A stretch of 64,000 nt of DNA from Dasyornis broadbenti (Eukaryota > Chordata > Aves > Passeriformes > Dasyornithidae), in the NCBI GenBank assembly GCA_013397935.1, contig VZRN01006407.1:814653-878652 (forward strand), given 5' to 3'. Below are positions 1 to 12,306 of the stretch, piece by piece (position 1 is the stretch's first letter; each line of letters begins with the position of its first letter). The notes beneath the pieces were generated by a model. It was not told the DNA's origin, made no database searches, and saw nothing but the letters and a program-made list of their open reading frames with translations. A program made the translations under genes and the position numbers.

Positions 1-365
1 CCAGTGGTTAATTTGTATGGGAAAAATTGTTCTTGTTTCCACACTCAGCTCACCAGATCTGCCTGGGTATTGTAATCCCTGAATCATATTAGCAAGGATG
101 TTTCTGTGCTTATTTTTCACCTCTTTGTGGTATGGGACATGGTCCCCTAAGATCATTTAGAAGGTTTAATGAGTCCCAGCATCCTTGCAGGCACTGGCAG
201 TCTCCGCTCAGTCTCCACTCTTTGTGCTGCTTTGTCATTTGCAGCTTTTGGTCTCACACTGCAGATCTTCAGCACTTTCATGTGGTGCTGGAGAAGGGGT
301 TGTAGAGACATACAGAATAAGACCTTCCTAACCAAGCCATCTCATGCATGGTTTCCTGTGGTTCA

Positions 366-470
366 TAGAACCATAGAATCGCAGAATCATAGAACGGTTT
401 GGGGTTGGAAGGGACCTTAAAGATCATCTATTTCCAACCTCCCTGACACAGGCAGGGATGTCAATAGTTG
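366..470 (-). mobile_element. CR1 LINE 3' end fragment
   Basis: The plus strand carries the antisense CR1 tail: repeated atagaatc/agaatcatagaa units, then ggtttggggttggaaggg and accttaaagatcatct. This 3' hallmark is typical of avian CR1. Only the last hundred or so bases remain. A sense-like ggtcccttcc lies at 498-507. Confidence 0.85.
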
Positions 471-1598
471 TTATGGTTTGGCCTTGCTGACATAGATGGT
501 CCCTTCCAGTCCTAGTATAATAAAATTAGAAAAACAGGGCCAAAATTGGAATATTAGTGATACATTAAAATTTTGTGATAAAGTAGCAGACGTGCTACAG
601 AGAGAAGCAACAAACCACACATTGTTAATGGCTTTTAAGACATCTCCACTCTGAGAGGATTCTTCTCACCTGTGACCTCAGTTACCCTGAAGTCGTTATC
701 TTCTTCGTCACTGGCGACAGATGAAGCAAAAAGTGGCCATGCTCTTAATTTAGTTGTTTCAGTAAGATTCTTGAATCCACATTTCTCTCTATGCTGCCTC
801 TTCCAGGCCTCTAATGAACAGCCTTTCCTTCTTTCAAGAAGTTGACAAGTACACCAATGTCATGTATAGCCCTGCTAAGCAGGAATAAGCCATGTTCCTC
901 AAACACAGTTGTTGGAGTCATATTGTTATTTTTTATATGAAAGAGAATTTATCTGAAGAGAATAAAAAGACACTTCTATTTCTTCTTTATCTCAATGTAG
1001 TGGGAAGAAAGAGATGTCAAATTTGCTCCTTCTGTGCTTCTGCTTCTTTTGCACAAATATATTTTCCTAAAATTTTTTACTATTATGCCCTAGGGAGAAG
1101 TGTTAGCAGAATCCAAATATTTATATGTTTATTATTCTCTGCATGTGTATTTTCCATTAACATCAATGGAATTTAAATGTGTTCACAGAGAAGGGAAAAC
1201 AAACAGTTAATGATCTAAAGTGAGAGAAAGGGAAACATAGGGCCCCCAGAAATCCAGTTAGCTGTTGGGAGATGTGGAAGTTATTTTCCTGAATTAATTA
1301 TGTCTAACAGAAATGGAAAAGACCTGGTGGGCTTGGATCATCTCTCTCTGCCTTCTGCAGGAAAGGGATTGTATCTTCGTTTGTCTCTCACTCTTTGTAC
1401 ATTATCTACTCTTGGAGACCTTCAGGGACAGTGAATCAGATGCCTTCAGAACTTTTTCATGACAACTACCATGCCTGAAAAGAAATGTTTTCCTGATGTG
1501 CAACTTTGGAAAGAGAACTGCTTCCTCAGCTCAGAAAATACATGGGTAGTTATCTGTGCATTTAACTGTGACAGGGAAAGCAAAGAGGTAGTACTAAG

Positions 1599-1660
1599 TG
1601 ATCATAGAATATCTTAAATGGGAAAAGATCCATAAGGATCATCAAGATGCTCCTTGCAAG
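1599..1660 (-). mobile_element. Short CR1 tail fragment
   Basis: Reads tcatagaatatcttaaatgg, then aaaagatccataaggatcat, like the antisense tail of a CR1 subfamily with a caaggatcat core. It is about 60 bp and diverged. Confidence 0.55.
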
Positions 1661-3209
1661 TCAGCCAGTTTCAGAGTGGCCACGATGAGGAACTCTGGAG
1701 CATTACAAAAAACACAGCTTTACTTTAATTTATGTCCCCGTGAAAGGATATAAAAAATAAAGTCCATCTCATTGTGAAAGAATAAATGTTGCAAAGTGTG
1801 TTGTCTGCAAAAATCCCAAATAAGCAAAGAAATGATGAGTAGAGTCACAGCAAGTTCACTGCTCCACCATGTTGGTGTAAGCAGTGGAACAATCAAATCT
1901 GAGATACTTAAAAAGGTTCAGATCACTTCCATTGACAGAAAATGAGATGAAAGAACAGCACAGCAGTACTCTTCCCTCCTTATGGTGTTCCCTGATGTCT
2001 CATTTAAACCAGTGGCAGGTAGACACTGGAGCAGCTGTAGCACTGCAGCTGCTGGTGCCTTCCCAGCAGTCTGTCAGCGATGTTATCAGTGCAACCAAGC
2101 AGGTAACGGGCATCAACACACAGCACTGGAAAGCTGGACACTCTGATGCAGCTGATAGGCTCTCAAGTGACCATGGAAAAGACCAGAACACCTGAAAATA
2201 TTTGTCTATTAATTGTGAAAGCCTTTCAGAGCAATGAACTCTGTCTGGAGTCAAGCATTCACAGAAAAGCAGAGGTGGAGGAGGTGCATATCTCACTACC
2301 TCCATCTTTGGGAGGGATTGTTTCTTCTAGACAGAATTCTTTCCCTGCTTCAAAAGTGGTTTGTCGGGAATATATTTTGAACTGTGGTAAAAGCCAAGAG
2401 AAGTTTTCCCTTCTGTAAATTCAGCTAATTTCATATTATCTTAGAATTTCACTGTAGTATCCAGCCAGTCTATTTTTCCCATTTCATTAAACTATCAGTA
2501 ACACTTTTAGGGGAACTTACAGGAAATAGGTAACCAACTCATTTGTGGAACAGCAGCTGACCTACATACTCAGAGGAATAAGAAAGCTTTGATGTCAAGT
2601 TAGGAACAGAGCAGTGCATTTCACTGTCTGAGCTCAGAAGGACAGATAAAGTTGAAGAAGAGCCTTGGTGGATTAATACCATTAGGGATATTCATGATGT
2701 GATAGTGACACTTTTATTAAAGAGTGAAAAGTGATGCTTTACTTTGGAAATATAATTTTCCCTGATATTTTAACAGCTATATCTCTGGGATGATCATTAT
2801 CCTTTATTCACTTCTCAAATTCATTATTATTTTTCCACAATGGAACCTATTGAGGTTTCCATGGTGTATTTCTAAATTGTTCTTGAAGGAATGAAGCAGA
2901 ATATAGTCATTCAGAACAAATGAGAACTGATAATTAAGACGATATACTTCAGTAATTACAAGGTGGTTCAATTAAAGTAATAAAGAGAACCAATTGTGAT
3001 TGATCCATTCAAAGTCATAGTTTATTTTTACAAATTGGATTTGATTTCTGGCTAGCTGGGAGCAGGAAAGTGATCTCAAGGCTGCAAGCACTAGATACAG
3101 AATCTGAATAAAGACTTACTTGCATTCAACCTTTGCTTATTTTCAAGGAAGAGCTGTTATAAATGTAAGAACTTTGCACCAGTGATTCCACTAAGATTTC
3201 AACAGCTGG

Positions 3210-3227
3210 TTTTTTTTTTTTTTTTTT
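3210..3227. repeat. Poly-T tract (18)
   Basis: Uninterrupted 18-T run in intergenic DNA. No adjoining retroposon body was recognised. Confidence 0.95.
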
Positions 3228-5386
3228 CTGGGATCTGGAGTTAATTTTTTATTTCCACCAGGTAATTTATTTCCTATCAGTCAGACTCTATGCATAAATA
3301 TATGCAGTGAAGCAAACAATAATCTCACAAAGATGGAAGCCTGAGAAGAAAAAGAAAAATAAGACCCTGATAGTTTTATACCTAGAGAATAGTTACAAGA
3401 AAGACTGATAGACCCAGGCAGGCTGCTGTCAGAATTACAAAGCCTGGAGAACTGATTATTTCATTAGTCATCCGACAACTTGATAGAGGTTTTGTTCACA
3501 GATTTCATGTACTAGTTTCTACATCTAAAGAACATTTGGAATAAAGGAAACTCAGAATGATACAAACTAGGCATTACACCATCTCATTTGCTGAATCAAG
3601 GCCACAAGTCTAGATTTTCTCCCTGCTTTATATGATGGCTGAGAAGAGTCACAGAGCTCAGAAAGGCAGTGAGACACCTCATACACTGAGTAAGAAGCTC
3701 CTCAGAAACCGCAATTTCTGAAATTGCAGCCTGCTTTGAGATCCTTAGGCCAACTCCAAGAGACTTCTTGGTGTATCTGAATCCAAAGGTAAGGAATCCC
3801 TACAGAAAAATACCGGGTACTGTCTAAGGTAACTGACCACAGATGCAGTTTGTCTTTAAACATCACCAGAAGAGGTGTTGCTACCCAGTTTTTCTGTAAT
3901 AAAAAGGTGATTGTACTATTCAGATTAGAGGAAGTGCAAGAATCTCTTCTCTGGCTTATAATTTTAAAATGTATAATTTCCACCTCAGTAGACAGTCTCC
4001 TTCTGGAAAGAAACAATTCTTGTAAAAATTTACTGAGTAACAACAAGATTCTGCAACTTTCCTGGTGAAGATTGTCATTGTCTAGGAAAGAAGGTAAGTT
4101 TAGCAGGGGTTTTTTTGCCTTAGAAAGTAAAAAAATCTGGAAATGAACACTTTTAGTATTGATACAGTAACATTGTTATGATAGAGGTGAGAACAAAAGA
4201 AAATATGTAAAAAAAATTCCCAGTTTTCAGCCATCACTTTCTCTCCTGCAAAAAAATTTCATTGTCTTCTGCTTATCAGTGATAATTAACCTCCCTGTAT
4301 ATTGATGCAGAAGGATAAAGTTAAATATGTTTTCCTGCTTTCTCATATTTGTGAAATCATTACTACTAAACCTGTAAAAAGAATTACTGAAAATTAATTG
4401 TCCATAACTGGATTAAGGGACTGTACATGTAAAGGTATTTTGGGAAATACAATTGTGTGTGACTTGTAGCATTTATATTTGGCCAGTCAATAAAAGCTGG
4501 TTTTTATACATCTTTGCCTGTTACTCTTTCTTTTTAACATCTGTCTCTTCTTTCATCAGAGAAGGAACATGAGAAAAAGTGATCAAACACAATCTTCAGA
4601 AGCCATTTTTGCAGGATGATTTGTCAAACACAATGAATGGAACATTTCATTCCATTAAGTGAAAGGAATCTTAATTGATACTTGTGAGCAATTCCTTTGA
4701 CAAGAAGAGGCTTTTACAAAGTTCTCTTACCCTATGCAGAATATTATTCAGTTCAGTGATGCTAAATACCAGAATGTAAATTGAATGTATTTTCTGCTGG
4801 GTCTGAGAGAGTAATAATTTCTGTACCTTGGTAGATATGTTTCAAAACAGAAACATAAAGGAAGCTACAGCTTATAGGAGAATATGTAGAAAATATTACA
4901 CTGCTGGTCCTATCTGCCTCCAGCCCCCCACCTTGCTTCAGAGTCCATACAAATTACTTCACATATACTATTATTTTGTCTTTGCTACATACAATGTGGT
5001 AACTCCCATATTTCATAGCATATTTGTTTTTCAGATCTTTTCCCGTAATGGAATTGGGTTTTCGGTCTGTATCTATAACAGGATGAAAGAAAATTATCTT
5101 TATTTTTAAATTCATTTTCCTGTAATAAAAAAAGCTGACGTTGACAAGTCAGTTTAAATTAGAGAAATTAAAAATGCAAGACTTCAGAAGACGTCAAGAG
5201 ACGACATAGTCCATCCTGTTTTCTTGGAAGCATAAGAAATGAAGCATAAGAGATGAAAATGATTGAAAAACCTTGCTGATTATCCCAAAATCTTTCTCAT
5301 AGCAGAAGCCAACTTTGTGGTCATGTTGCTCCTACTAATTTCTTAGCATCAGGAGTTGAGTTAGCCATCTGTCCCTTTCTCTGGGG

Positions 5387-5680
5387 TCACTGCCATCCTT
5401 GGCAAGATTTCAAAACCCTTGCCAAGGTTTTTCCTATTTCTTCCCTCATTGCTTCCTCTTCAGACTTAAGGATGTAATTTGTGTAGGCCTGGCGGAGCTC
5501 TATCCACTTAAAACAGCTATAATTGCTTTCCAATATTTTGCCGCCTGTGCCCTCAGGAAATTTCCTGTGGTCCTCTTCAGAATCCAGCAGGTCTTGCAGC
5601 AAGTCAACCTGCTGATTGCAGTTCTCGTTTTGTCTTACCCTCTGATCCTTCTCTCACACACACCTTTTGAGCAGGCTTTC
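5387..5680 (-). other. Unidentified protein-like open frame (possible decayed coding fragment)
   Basis: A minus-strand frame of about 95 codons between stops (ATG-initiated part at 5387-5602, 71 codons). It is rich in charged residues, including LLQDLLDSEEDHRKFPEG and SEEEAMREEIGKTLARVLK, and predicted mostly helical. That composition stands out from neighbouring chance frames. I do not recognise a family. There is no clear promoter or splice site, so it may be a relic exon or retrocopy, or chance. Confidence 0.2.
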
Positions 5681-6939
5681 AGCAGAACTCTCTCCCCAGC
5701 CTTCCTCTTTACTTGTCTCCCTTTTTCACCTGTGTTTGTCATCTATAAAAAGTGATTGAGGTGTTTAGTGGAATATTGCTCTTGGTTGACAGTTTCTTTT
5801 GTCCCTTTCCACTGTGTCATCACAGTGATGCCACAGGCAGACGGAGGATGGCAGTAGAATTGTTCAGCTTGCTTATCATTGCTTTCCTGATATTATTAGC
5901 ACTATTATCTACATTGGTACTTTAATGATAAAGAACACAGAAAAACAAACATTTACAAAAACAGTCATGTATAATTGTATACCTAAATCCCTCTGCCTAT
6001 AATTTTTTTTACCCCAGTATCTGTAGTTTCTGCTTTTAACGTTAGATTGAACCAGACAGAACTGCTTTAAATCATCTTAATTTTTTATTCAAAAGGCAGT
6101 TTTAGTTATTTTTTAAAATTAAAGCAAGAAATTATGTCTAAAACAAGCTAAGTTTTAGGAAATTAATGCTCTACATCAGGAGACATTCTTAAAGATCATT
6201 GACATTAGATCCTCAAGCCTATAATATTATTTCCATTTCTCTTTCACAGCTGCAGTGTAGAAATGCCTGGTGAATCAATGCAAAAAAGCCAGCATGGTCT
6301 ACCCTTTGCTATCTGTCTACCCTTTCAAGCACTCCTCACACAGAAGAATCTTGACAAAATGCAGTGGGACTTGAAACACCAAAAGCCTCAAGTCAACAAA
6401 AGCTCTGTTTTGCCTGAGAATCCTGTTCAGTAGGGAGACATTTATCTGCCACTGAAATACTGTCACCACCTGCAGTACACTGTGCTGCTGCTACTCAAAT
6501 TTACATCTTATTATAGAGCAGAGTAGGAAAAAGAGCTTTCTGCACTCAGAGGGTTTTTAAGAGCTAAAACATATTTACCCCATTTAAACTCTACAAGTTT
6601 ATTACAAATGAAATGCCCAGGGCTAATTAATGACAGGACCTCAGGGTTTTCACTTTGTTGGTCACACCAACAGCTGCCAATTAGCTCTATATAAATTACT
6701 TTTTGCTCAGTAAATTCTATTATACTTACTTTGAGTGAAAATGCAAAGAATGTATCCAATTCTGATGCTCTCTGCATCCCTGTACAATCCTAGACACCTT
6801 CATGTTCAAATGCTTCATAAGATATTTAACCATCCCATTTTAACTGAGAAAGAGAAGACATTCACAGATATGATTAAGCTACACAGAACATCCATTAAAA
6901 CCTAAAGCTTAACTAAAGTTTCTGACCTTTTGCACAGTC

Positions 6940-7012
6940 TGGGTAAATCCTCTGGGTGAAAAACCTTTCCCTGATATCCAACCTAAGCCTCCCCTGACTC
7001 AGCTTGAATCAT
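6940..7012 (-). mobile_element. CR1 3' UTR fragment
   Basis: The segment tttccctgatatccaaccta followed by agcctcccctgactcagctt matches the antisense of the CR1 3' region. The flanks are unrecognisable, so this is a short relic. Confidence 0.65.
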
Positions 7013-7159
7013 GCATCCACACAGAAGCAGACTCCTGCTGAATTACATGGCATGTATGATATGATGTTGTTATTGGTTTCGCATTGGGTATGTGAAAACA
7101 GATGATACCTGTCATGGCTGGAGTAAGGGATGCGTGTAGATTGTACTCTGGAACAGTAT

Positions 7160-7172
7160 ACACACACACACA
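7160..7172. repeat. Short (AC)n run
   Basis: About six AC units followed by a degenerate atgcacgcac continuation. Confidence 0.8.
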
Positions 7173-10100
7173 TGCACGCACAAAATAAATCGTTCCACAC
7201 CTCTAAAGGTTTTATTTCAAGTATTTCACATAGTTACAGCAATTGCATATCATATACTTTTTTCTTTTTTCTTTACACCTTCTATTCTGAATTACGTCAC
7301 ATATTGTAGCCTTTTGAAGTTTTGTAGCCTACAGAAACATTTAAGAGATATTTGGGTATATCTGATATCTTTTTATGCTTCATATCACTACCTTTAGCCA
7401 TCTCAGTTGAAATTGTTTCACTTAAAAGTCAGTAGAGTCCTTAGCAGACCCCATGGCACTCCCTGGTGCTCTGCTATTTGGAGCTGATTCCACACTTGGG
7501 GTCACTTGGGACACTTTCCTTGGTTTCAGGGCTTCCTGACAATGTACACAGCACTGATATTTTGCTACAGAAATGAGGACAAGCCACTTTGGAGGCGAAG
7601 GAGCAGTGCCAGGCCAGAAAGCTGCAAAGAACCCAAGCAATTCAAGCTTCCTACTCCCACTGCTTCTTTCTTGTTGCTGCACAAACATTATCCCTTGCTC
7701 AGCGACAGCAGCGAAAGAGCAGAAGGCTGTGCAGGTAGGAGGCAAAGACTGGCTACTCAAGCAATGCACTGCTTGTCCTCATCTGCCATCTCAGGCAGTC
7801 TGTCACTGTAGGCTACTGTTTACTTTGCCTGTGACTAAATAAGCACTGTTGGTTGGGTTTAAACTACTGTTCTTTCCCAATGGAAGGGCTTTGTGGAAAA
7901 TGCCACCTTTCTCACTGCGGGTTGCAATGCTTAGTGTTTCCTATAAGTACTTCTAAACCACTCATAACCATTTTAAAGGCCTGTGACATCGAGGATTGCT
8001 GATTCTAAAACAGGGAGAGCTTTTTAATGCAAATAATGGTAAAGTCTTACAAAGTGCTTATGCAATCTGACTTTATTTGACTTTTATTGTCTTTTCTACA
8101 CAGATACCGCAGTCTGAGCAGTTAGTTACCGCTACAGTTCAGGAAAACTGTCACTTCAGGACAAAAAATGTATTTGCAGCTCTCCTTTCTGAACACAGAG
8201 ATGTTCCACAGCATCCTAATACATGTACAAGAATTCACTGATGCTATAAGCCCTGTTGCCAGGATACTTTTGCAAGACATTTTTCTTTGCTTGTCAGTTG
8301 AAAATGGTGTGAAATAGCTGTTATTTAAAGTAGTTCAAACTACTGTTCACCCATAATGCTTTAAGTAGCACAATAGCTAGAAAGCATGAAGTGGAACATC
8401 AAAATCCATATGAACAATGCTTACTATTAATATTATACCTACAGGATGATTTCAAACCCCTCAGTGAGCTGAGAGAGAGGTATGACCCCCTGAAGTACAA
8501 TCTCTTTCAAAATTCCTTTGCACTAATTCTGTCTCCCACCACCTGCTTTAGGGGAATGCACTTTCATATAAAAATGGAATTGAGTCTTGTAGATTCCAAA
8601 GGAGAAAGAGAATTCAGCTACAAGACCCATTATATACCCCTTATGTAAGTCAGGAGAAGATGCTGTAAACCAGTTTCCCACAAAAATACATTTTTGACCA
8701 GAATTTCAAAAATTCTCAAGTGTTATTATATACACTGAGCTGCCTGGAGTCACAGTGTTCAACAGCTCAGAAACTGTTTTATCATCACGAATCTCAAAAG
8801 CTCTGCTGCTCTCTAATATTATAAGTTAAAGTATCAAGACAGAAATGTTACCTGTATCCCACAGAGCACAAAGTGCTCTGTGCAAGGGACATCTATAGGG
8901 AAAGGCAAGGATGTGTCCTAGACTGAGTATCACTTTCCAGTGAATTGCAAAGCGATTGCAACTCAAGGGAACTTGGCTGACAACAAAGTCTGACACTTAG
9001 ACAACAACAAAACCCAAAAGGGTATAATTTCTCTGCCTAATTTACCTTCAGCATATAAGAGAGTAATCCCTGCTGCATTGATCTGTCCTCAGTCAAAGCC
9101 CTTTTTACCCTCTTACTGCAAGAATCTGAAGATGTTAGATTATGGTCAGAGAAATCGTGGGTTAAGGCAGGTATCTGGCATTGTGTAACAGCTCAAACTG
9201 CTTTACACAGCTTTAAAACATGGATACCAATATTCCGTGACAGCTATTACTGTCATTACCTGAAAACTCACATTTGAGCAGTCTGACTAACTGAAAAGGT
9301 GTGTATCTTTTTCATCCTCCTTGGTGCCTCAAAAGTAAAGAAAATCACTGCACCTTTACCTTTTGTCTGATAATTAAATTCCCGTTCTTCTGGCATGAGC
9401 CAAGTGATCACAACTCTGCTAACGTGAAGTAAAAGTGATTTGGAAAACTCTCTGTAAACAAGTTATCCAGTGTATAATAGAAAATCTGGTGCACACGACC
9501 CACAGAATGGTCACAAAAGGAAAGAACTAAAGCAAAAATTAAATATGGGATTAAATGGAATTTTTTTTGTATTAAAACATGATACAGGGTAAGGAGATGA
9601 AATATTGAAGCAATCTTGACATCGTAGACACTGCAATGACACAGTTTTTAATGTGAATTCTCATCCCAAGGGTTTTAAAGATTGGTGGATGTTTGGGGGC
9701 TCTCAGTTGTTTTTCATTAGTTGCAAAACACACTATGAAAGACAGGTCCTGTCTACCTTTTTGCTCTGTTCCAGTTTGGGCTTCACAGACTGGACCTCAT
9801 TTCCCTCTGAACCCTGGTGACTTTCTGTCAGCGGAGATTGATCCTTACTTGTGACAAAACATAAGGAATGGCAACTGGAGGAGGCAAAATCCAGTGAGAT
9901 TATGCACAGTATATCTGCAGGACTGGAAAGAGGACACTGTCCCTCTGTTCTGACCAGCGGTGGACCTTGACAGTGCAAGCAATTAGCAAAATCACCAAAG
10001 ACACTGAGTACAATTCCATTTCATGGGCCCTTTTTTGCACAATTTCCTCCACCATTGTCAGTATTCTTTATAAGGTAATATAAAGAGAGCAGTGAAAATT

Positions 10101-10980
10101 GTCTTTGGAAGACACCAGACATCCATTGCTGCACTGATTTTCCAATATTTCCTTTTTGTCAAACCAGTCCTGGAGATGTAACCCCGATGAAATCACGAGA
10201 CCAAAGCACTTCTCGGTAAGAGGGATGTGTGTGTGCTTACAGTTCACATAGCAAGGATAGAATTCTGTCTGTACAACCAAGTGACAGTGAATAATCCACT
10301 GCAGGATGCATACAGTTGCCATTTTTGTCTAAGGCAACATCATAATATTTATTGCTATGTTATTAATAGATATTATAGATCTTTCCTAAATCCTTGATTA
10401 CAACAGAAGCAATTAGCATTGTACCATTTGCATGTTCAAAAACCCACACTTGCTTTTTGATAGTCACGTTCCCTCTACTGTTTTTTGCCAAGGAAAAAGA
10501 TTCTTCCTCGGATTCCTTGTAGTTCCAGGTGTGCTGCCCTTTTCTCCTGTGACCCATGGCTCTAGTCACATCCTCCTGTCACAGGCAGTCATGAGCAATT
10601 CCACCAATGCGTGTCCAGGCCAGTGGAGCGCTCAAGGACAGCTCTTCTGTCCTCTCTTGGCTTTTTCCCAATCGTAGTTTCCCTTACAGTCCAATGCATA
10701 TTTAATTTTGCTATGATTTATTCTCTCTTAATGTTGTAAGCACACCCATTAACTCCAAAGATTTCTGTGATTGTCTATAGATCATGAACACACTTTCAGG
10801 ATGCTGTCAAAATATTTCAGCATCAGACTGTCATTGCAGATAGGAAGGCTGGCATTTTTAGCTCATCTTTCTCTCTTTTCTGTCTGTGCCCCTTGTATAA
10901 GGATTCTTCTTTTCAAATTTGCTTTTCACAGTGCACGTTTCCAATACTGTTTAAAGTTGTGATCTGTGGTGCAATGTTGA

Positions 10981-11856
10981 GCTGGAGGCCACTCACCAGT
11001 TGTGTGCTCCAGGGCAAATACTGGCTTTAATATTGTTTAATATCTTCATTAATGACATGGAGGGTGGGAGAGAGCATTCAGATGATACAAAACTTGGACA
11101 AATGGCTGATATACCCTGTGTATCACAGTAGGCTGGAGAAATGAGCAAACAGGAATGCAATGAAGTTTGAGAAAAGGAAGTGCGAGTCCTCCACCTGGAG
11201 AATAATCATGTTTCCCAAAGTGGGGTTGACTGGATGGAAAGCAGATTTGCAGAGAAGGTCCTGGGGGTCCTGGTGAACAATAAGCTGGACATGACCCAGC
11301 AATGTGCCCTTGCACCAAGAACATCTTGGACTGCATGAAGTGCTGCCAGCAGGTTGAGGGAGGTGATCCTGTCCCTCTGCTCCACACTGGTGAGACACAT
11401 CTGGAGTTCTCTGTTCTTCGAGCTCCCCAGAACAAGAGAGTCATGGACATGATGGAGACAGTCAGTGAAAGGCCACTAAGATTCTTAAGGAACTATAGCA
11501 TCCCTCCTGTGAGTAAAGTCTGGGAGAGCTGGGACTGTTCAGCCTGGAGAGCAGAGGGTTTTGGGGGAATCCCAGTGAGGGTTAAATATAGCTGATGAGA
11601 GGAGTAAGAAGGAGACAGATTCTTCTCAGTGGTGCTCAGTAGAAGTAACAACACACATGCGTTGTTTGCATCTAAACACTAGTAAAAACATTTTTATGAT
11701 GAGGATGGTCAAGCACTGGAACAGATTGCCAAGATAGGTTATGAAATTTTGGTTCTTGGAGATTTGCAGAAGTCAACAGGATGTGGCCATCAGAAAACTG
11801 CTCTAGCTGACACTGATTTGAGCAGAGAGCTTACACTTGATCTCCAAATGTCCCGT
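10981..11856 (+). mobile_element. CR1 LINE, 5'-truncated copy with end of the reverse-transcriptase ORF
   Basis: Sense CR1 order is clear: ccactcaccagt, tttaatatcttcattaatga, gtcctgggggtcctggtgaa, ccagcaatgtgccctt, ggttgagggaggtgatcctg, gttcagcctggag, then gcactggaacagattgcc and the tail gatctccaaatgtccc. It covers the C-terminal part of the reverse-transcriptase reading frame and the 3' UTR. The frame is broken by many indels, so it is an old inactive copy. ORFs read across it on either strand are not genes. Confidence 0.88.
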
Positions 11857-12289
11857 CTCAGTTAAATTCTTTTCAGTCTCCTACATTACCCATCATGAGG
11901 CTTATACTGCCTACCAGGGGCTTCAGCTAGTTTCCAGTTTTCCTCTTTTCCCTCCCAGTCACAGTTACCGTTCAGCACACCATGGCTGTACTCTGCAGTA
12001 CAGCACAGTTCAGCATTTCAGTCACAGAGAGATGCATGGCAGTGGTAGCAGCCTGTCAAACACCTAGCCAGAACATAAAGTGGTGTCATCTTTTAATGTC
12101 TATTTTAACAGGATTACGGAAGAAAGAGTTTACAAGTAAGAAATTTACAGATAAAAGCAAGTAGTTTTAGTAAAACAACCTACTAGTTTTGGAAGCTGAT
12201 GTCCTGAAAAATCTTTAATATCTAAGTTCCTTCTGACTTTTTTCCATATTTTTCAGCCTGACAGTCCTTATACAAGGACAGTGTCCACG

Positions 12290-12306
12290 AAAAAAAAAAA
12301 AAAAAA
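12290..12306. repeat. Poly-A tract (17)
   Basis: Uninterrupted 17-A run with no recognisable element upstream, so it is not evidence of a retrocopy by itself. Confidence 0.95.

Larger units (their letters stand above)
1..5386. other. Intergenic block, no gene recognised
   Basis: Apart from the two CR1 tail fragments and the poly-T run, this is AT-rich unique-looking sequence. Open frames reach about 118 codons but have no family resemblance, no convincing exon borders, and compositions rich in Cys, Ser and Leu as expected by chance. Confidence 0.6.
5681..10980. other. Intergenic block, no gene recognised
   Basis: It holds the CR1 relic near 6.95 kb, an (AC)n run and a perfect 10-bp stem hairpin at 8860-8882. 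I see no exon structure. Overlapping opposite-strand open frames near 7.4-7.8 kb look like a local GC-rich patch rather than a gene. Confidence 0.6.

Noticed and set aside
11049..11450. Several minus-strand frames of 64-133 codons
   Set aside because: They are antisense readings of the CR1 reverse-transcriptase region and 3' UTR.
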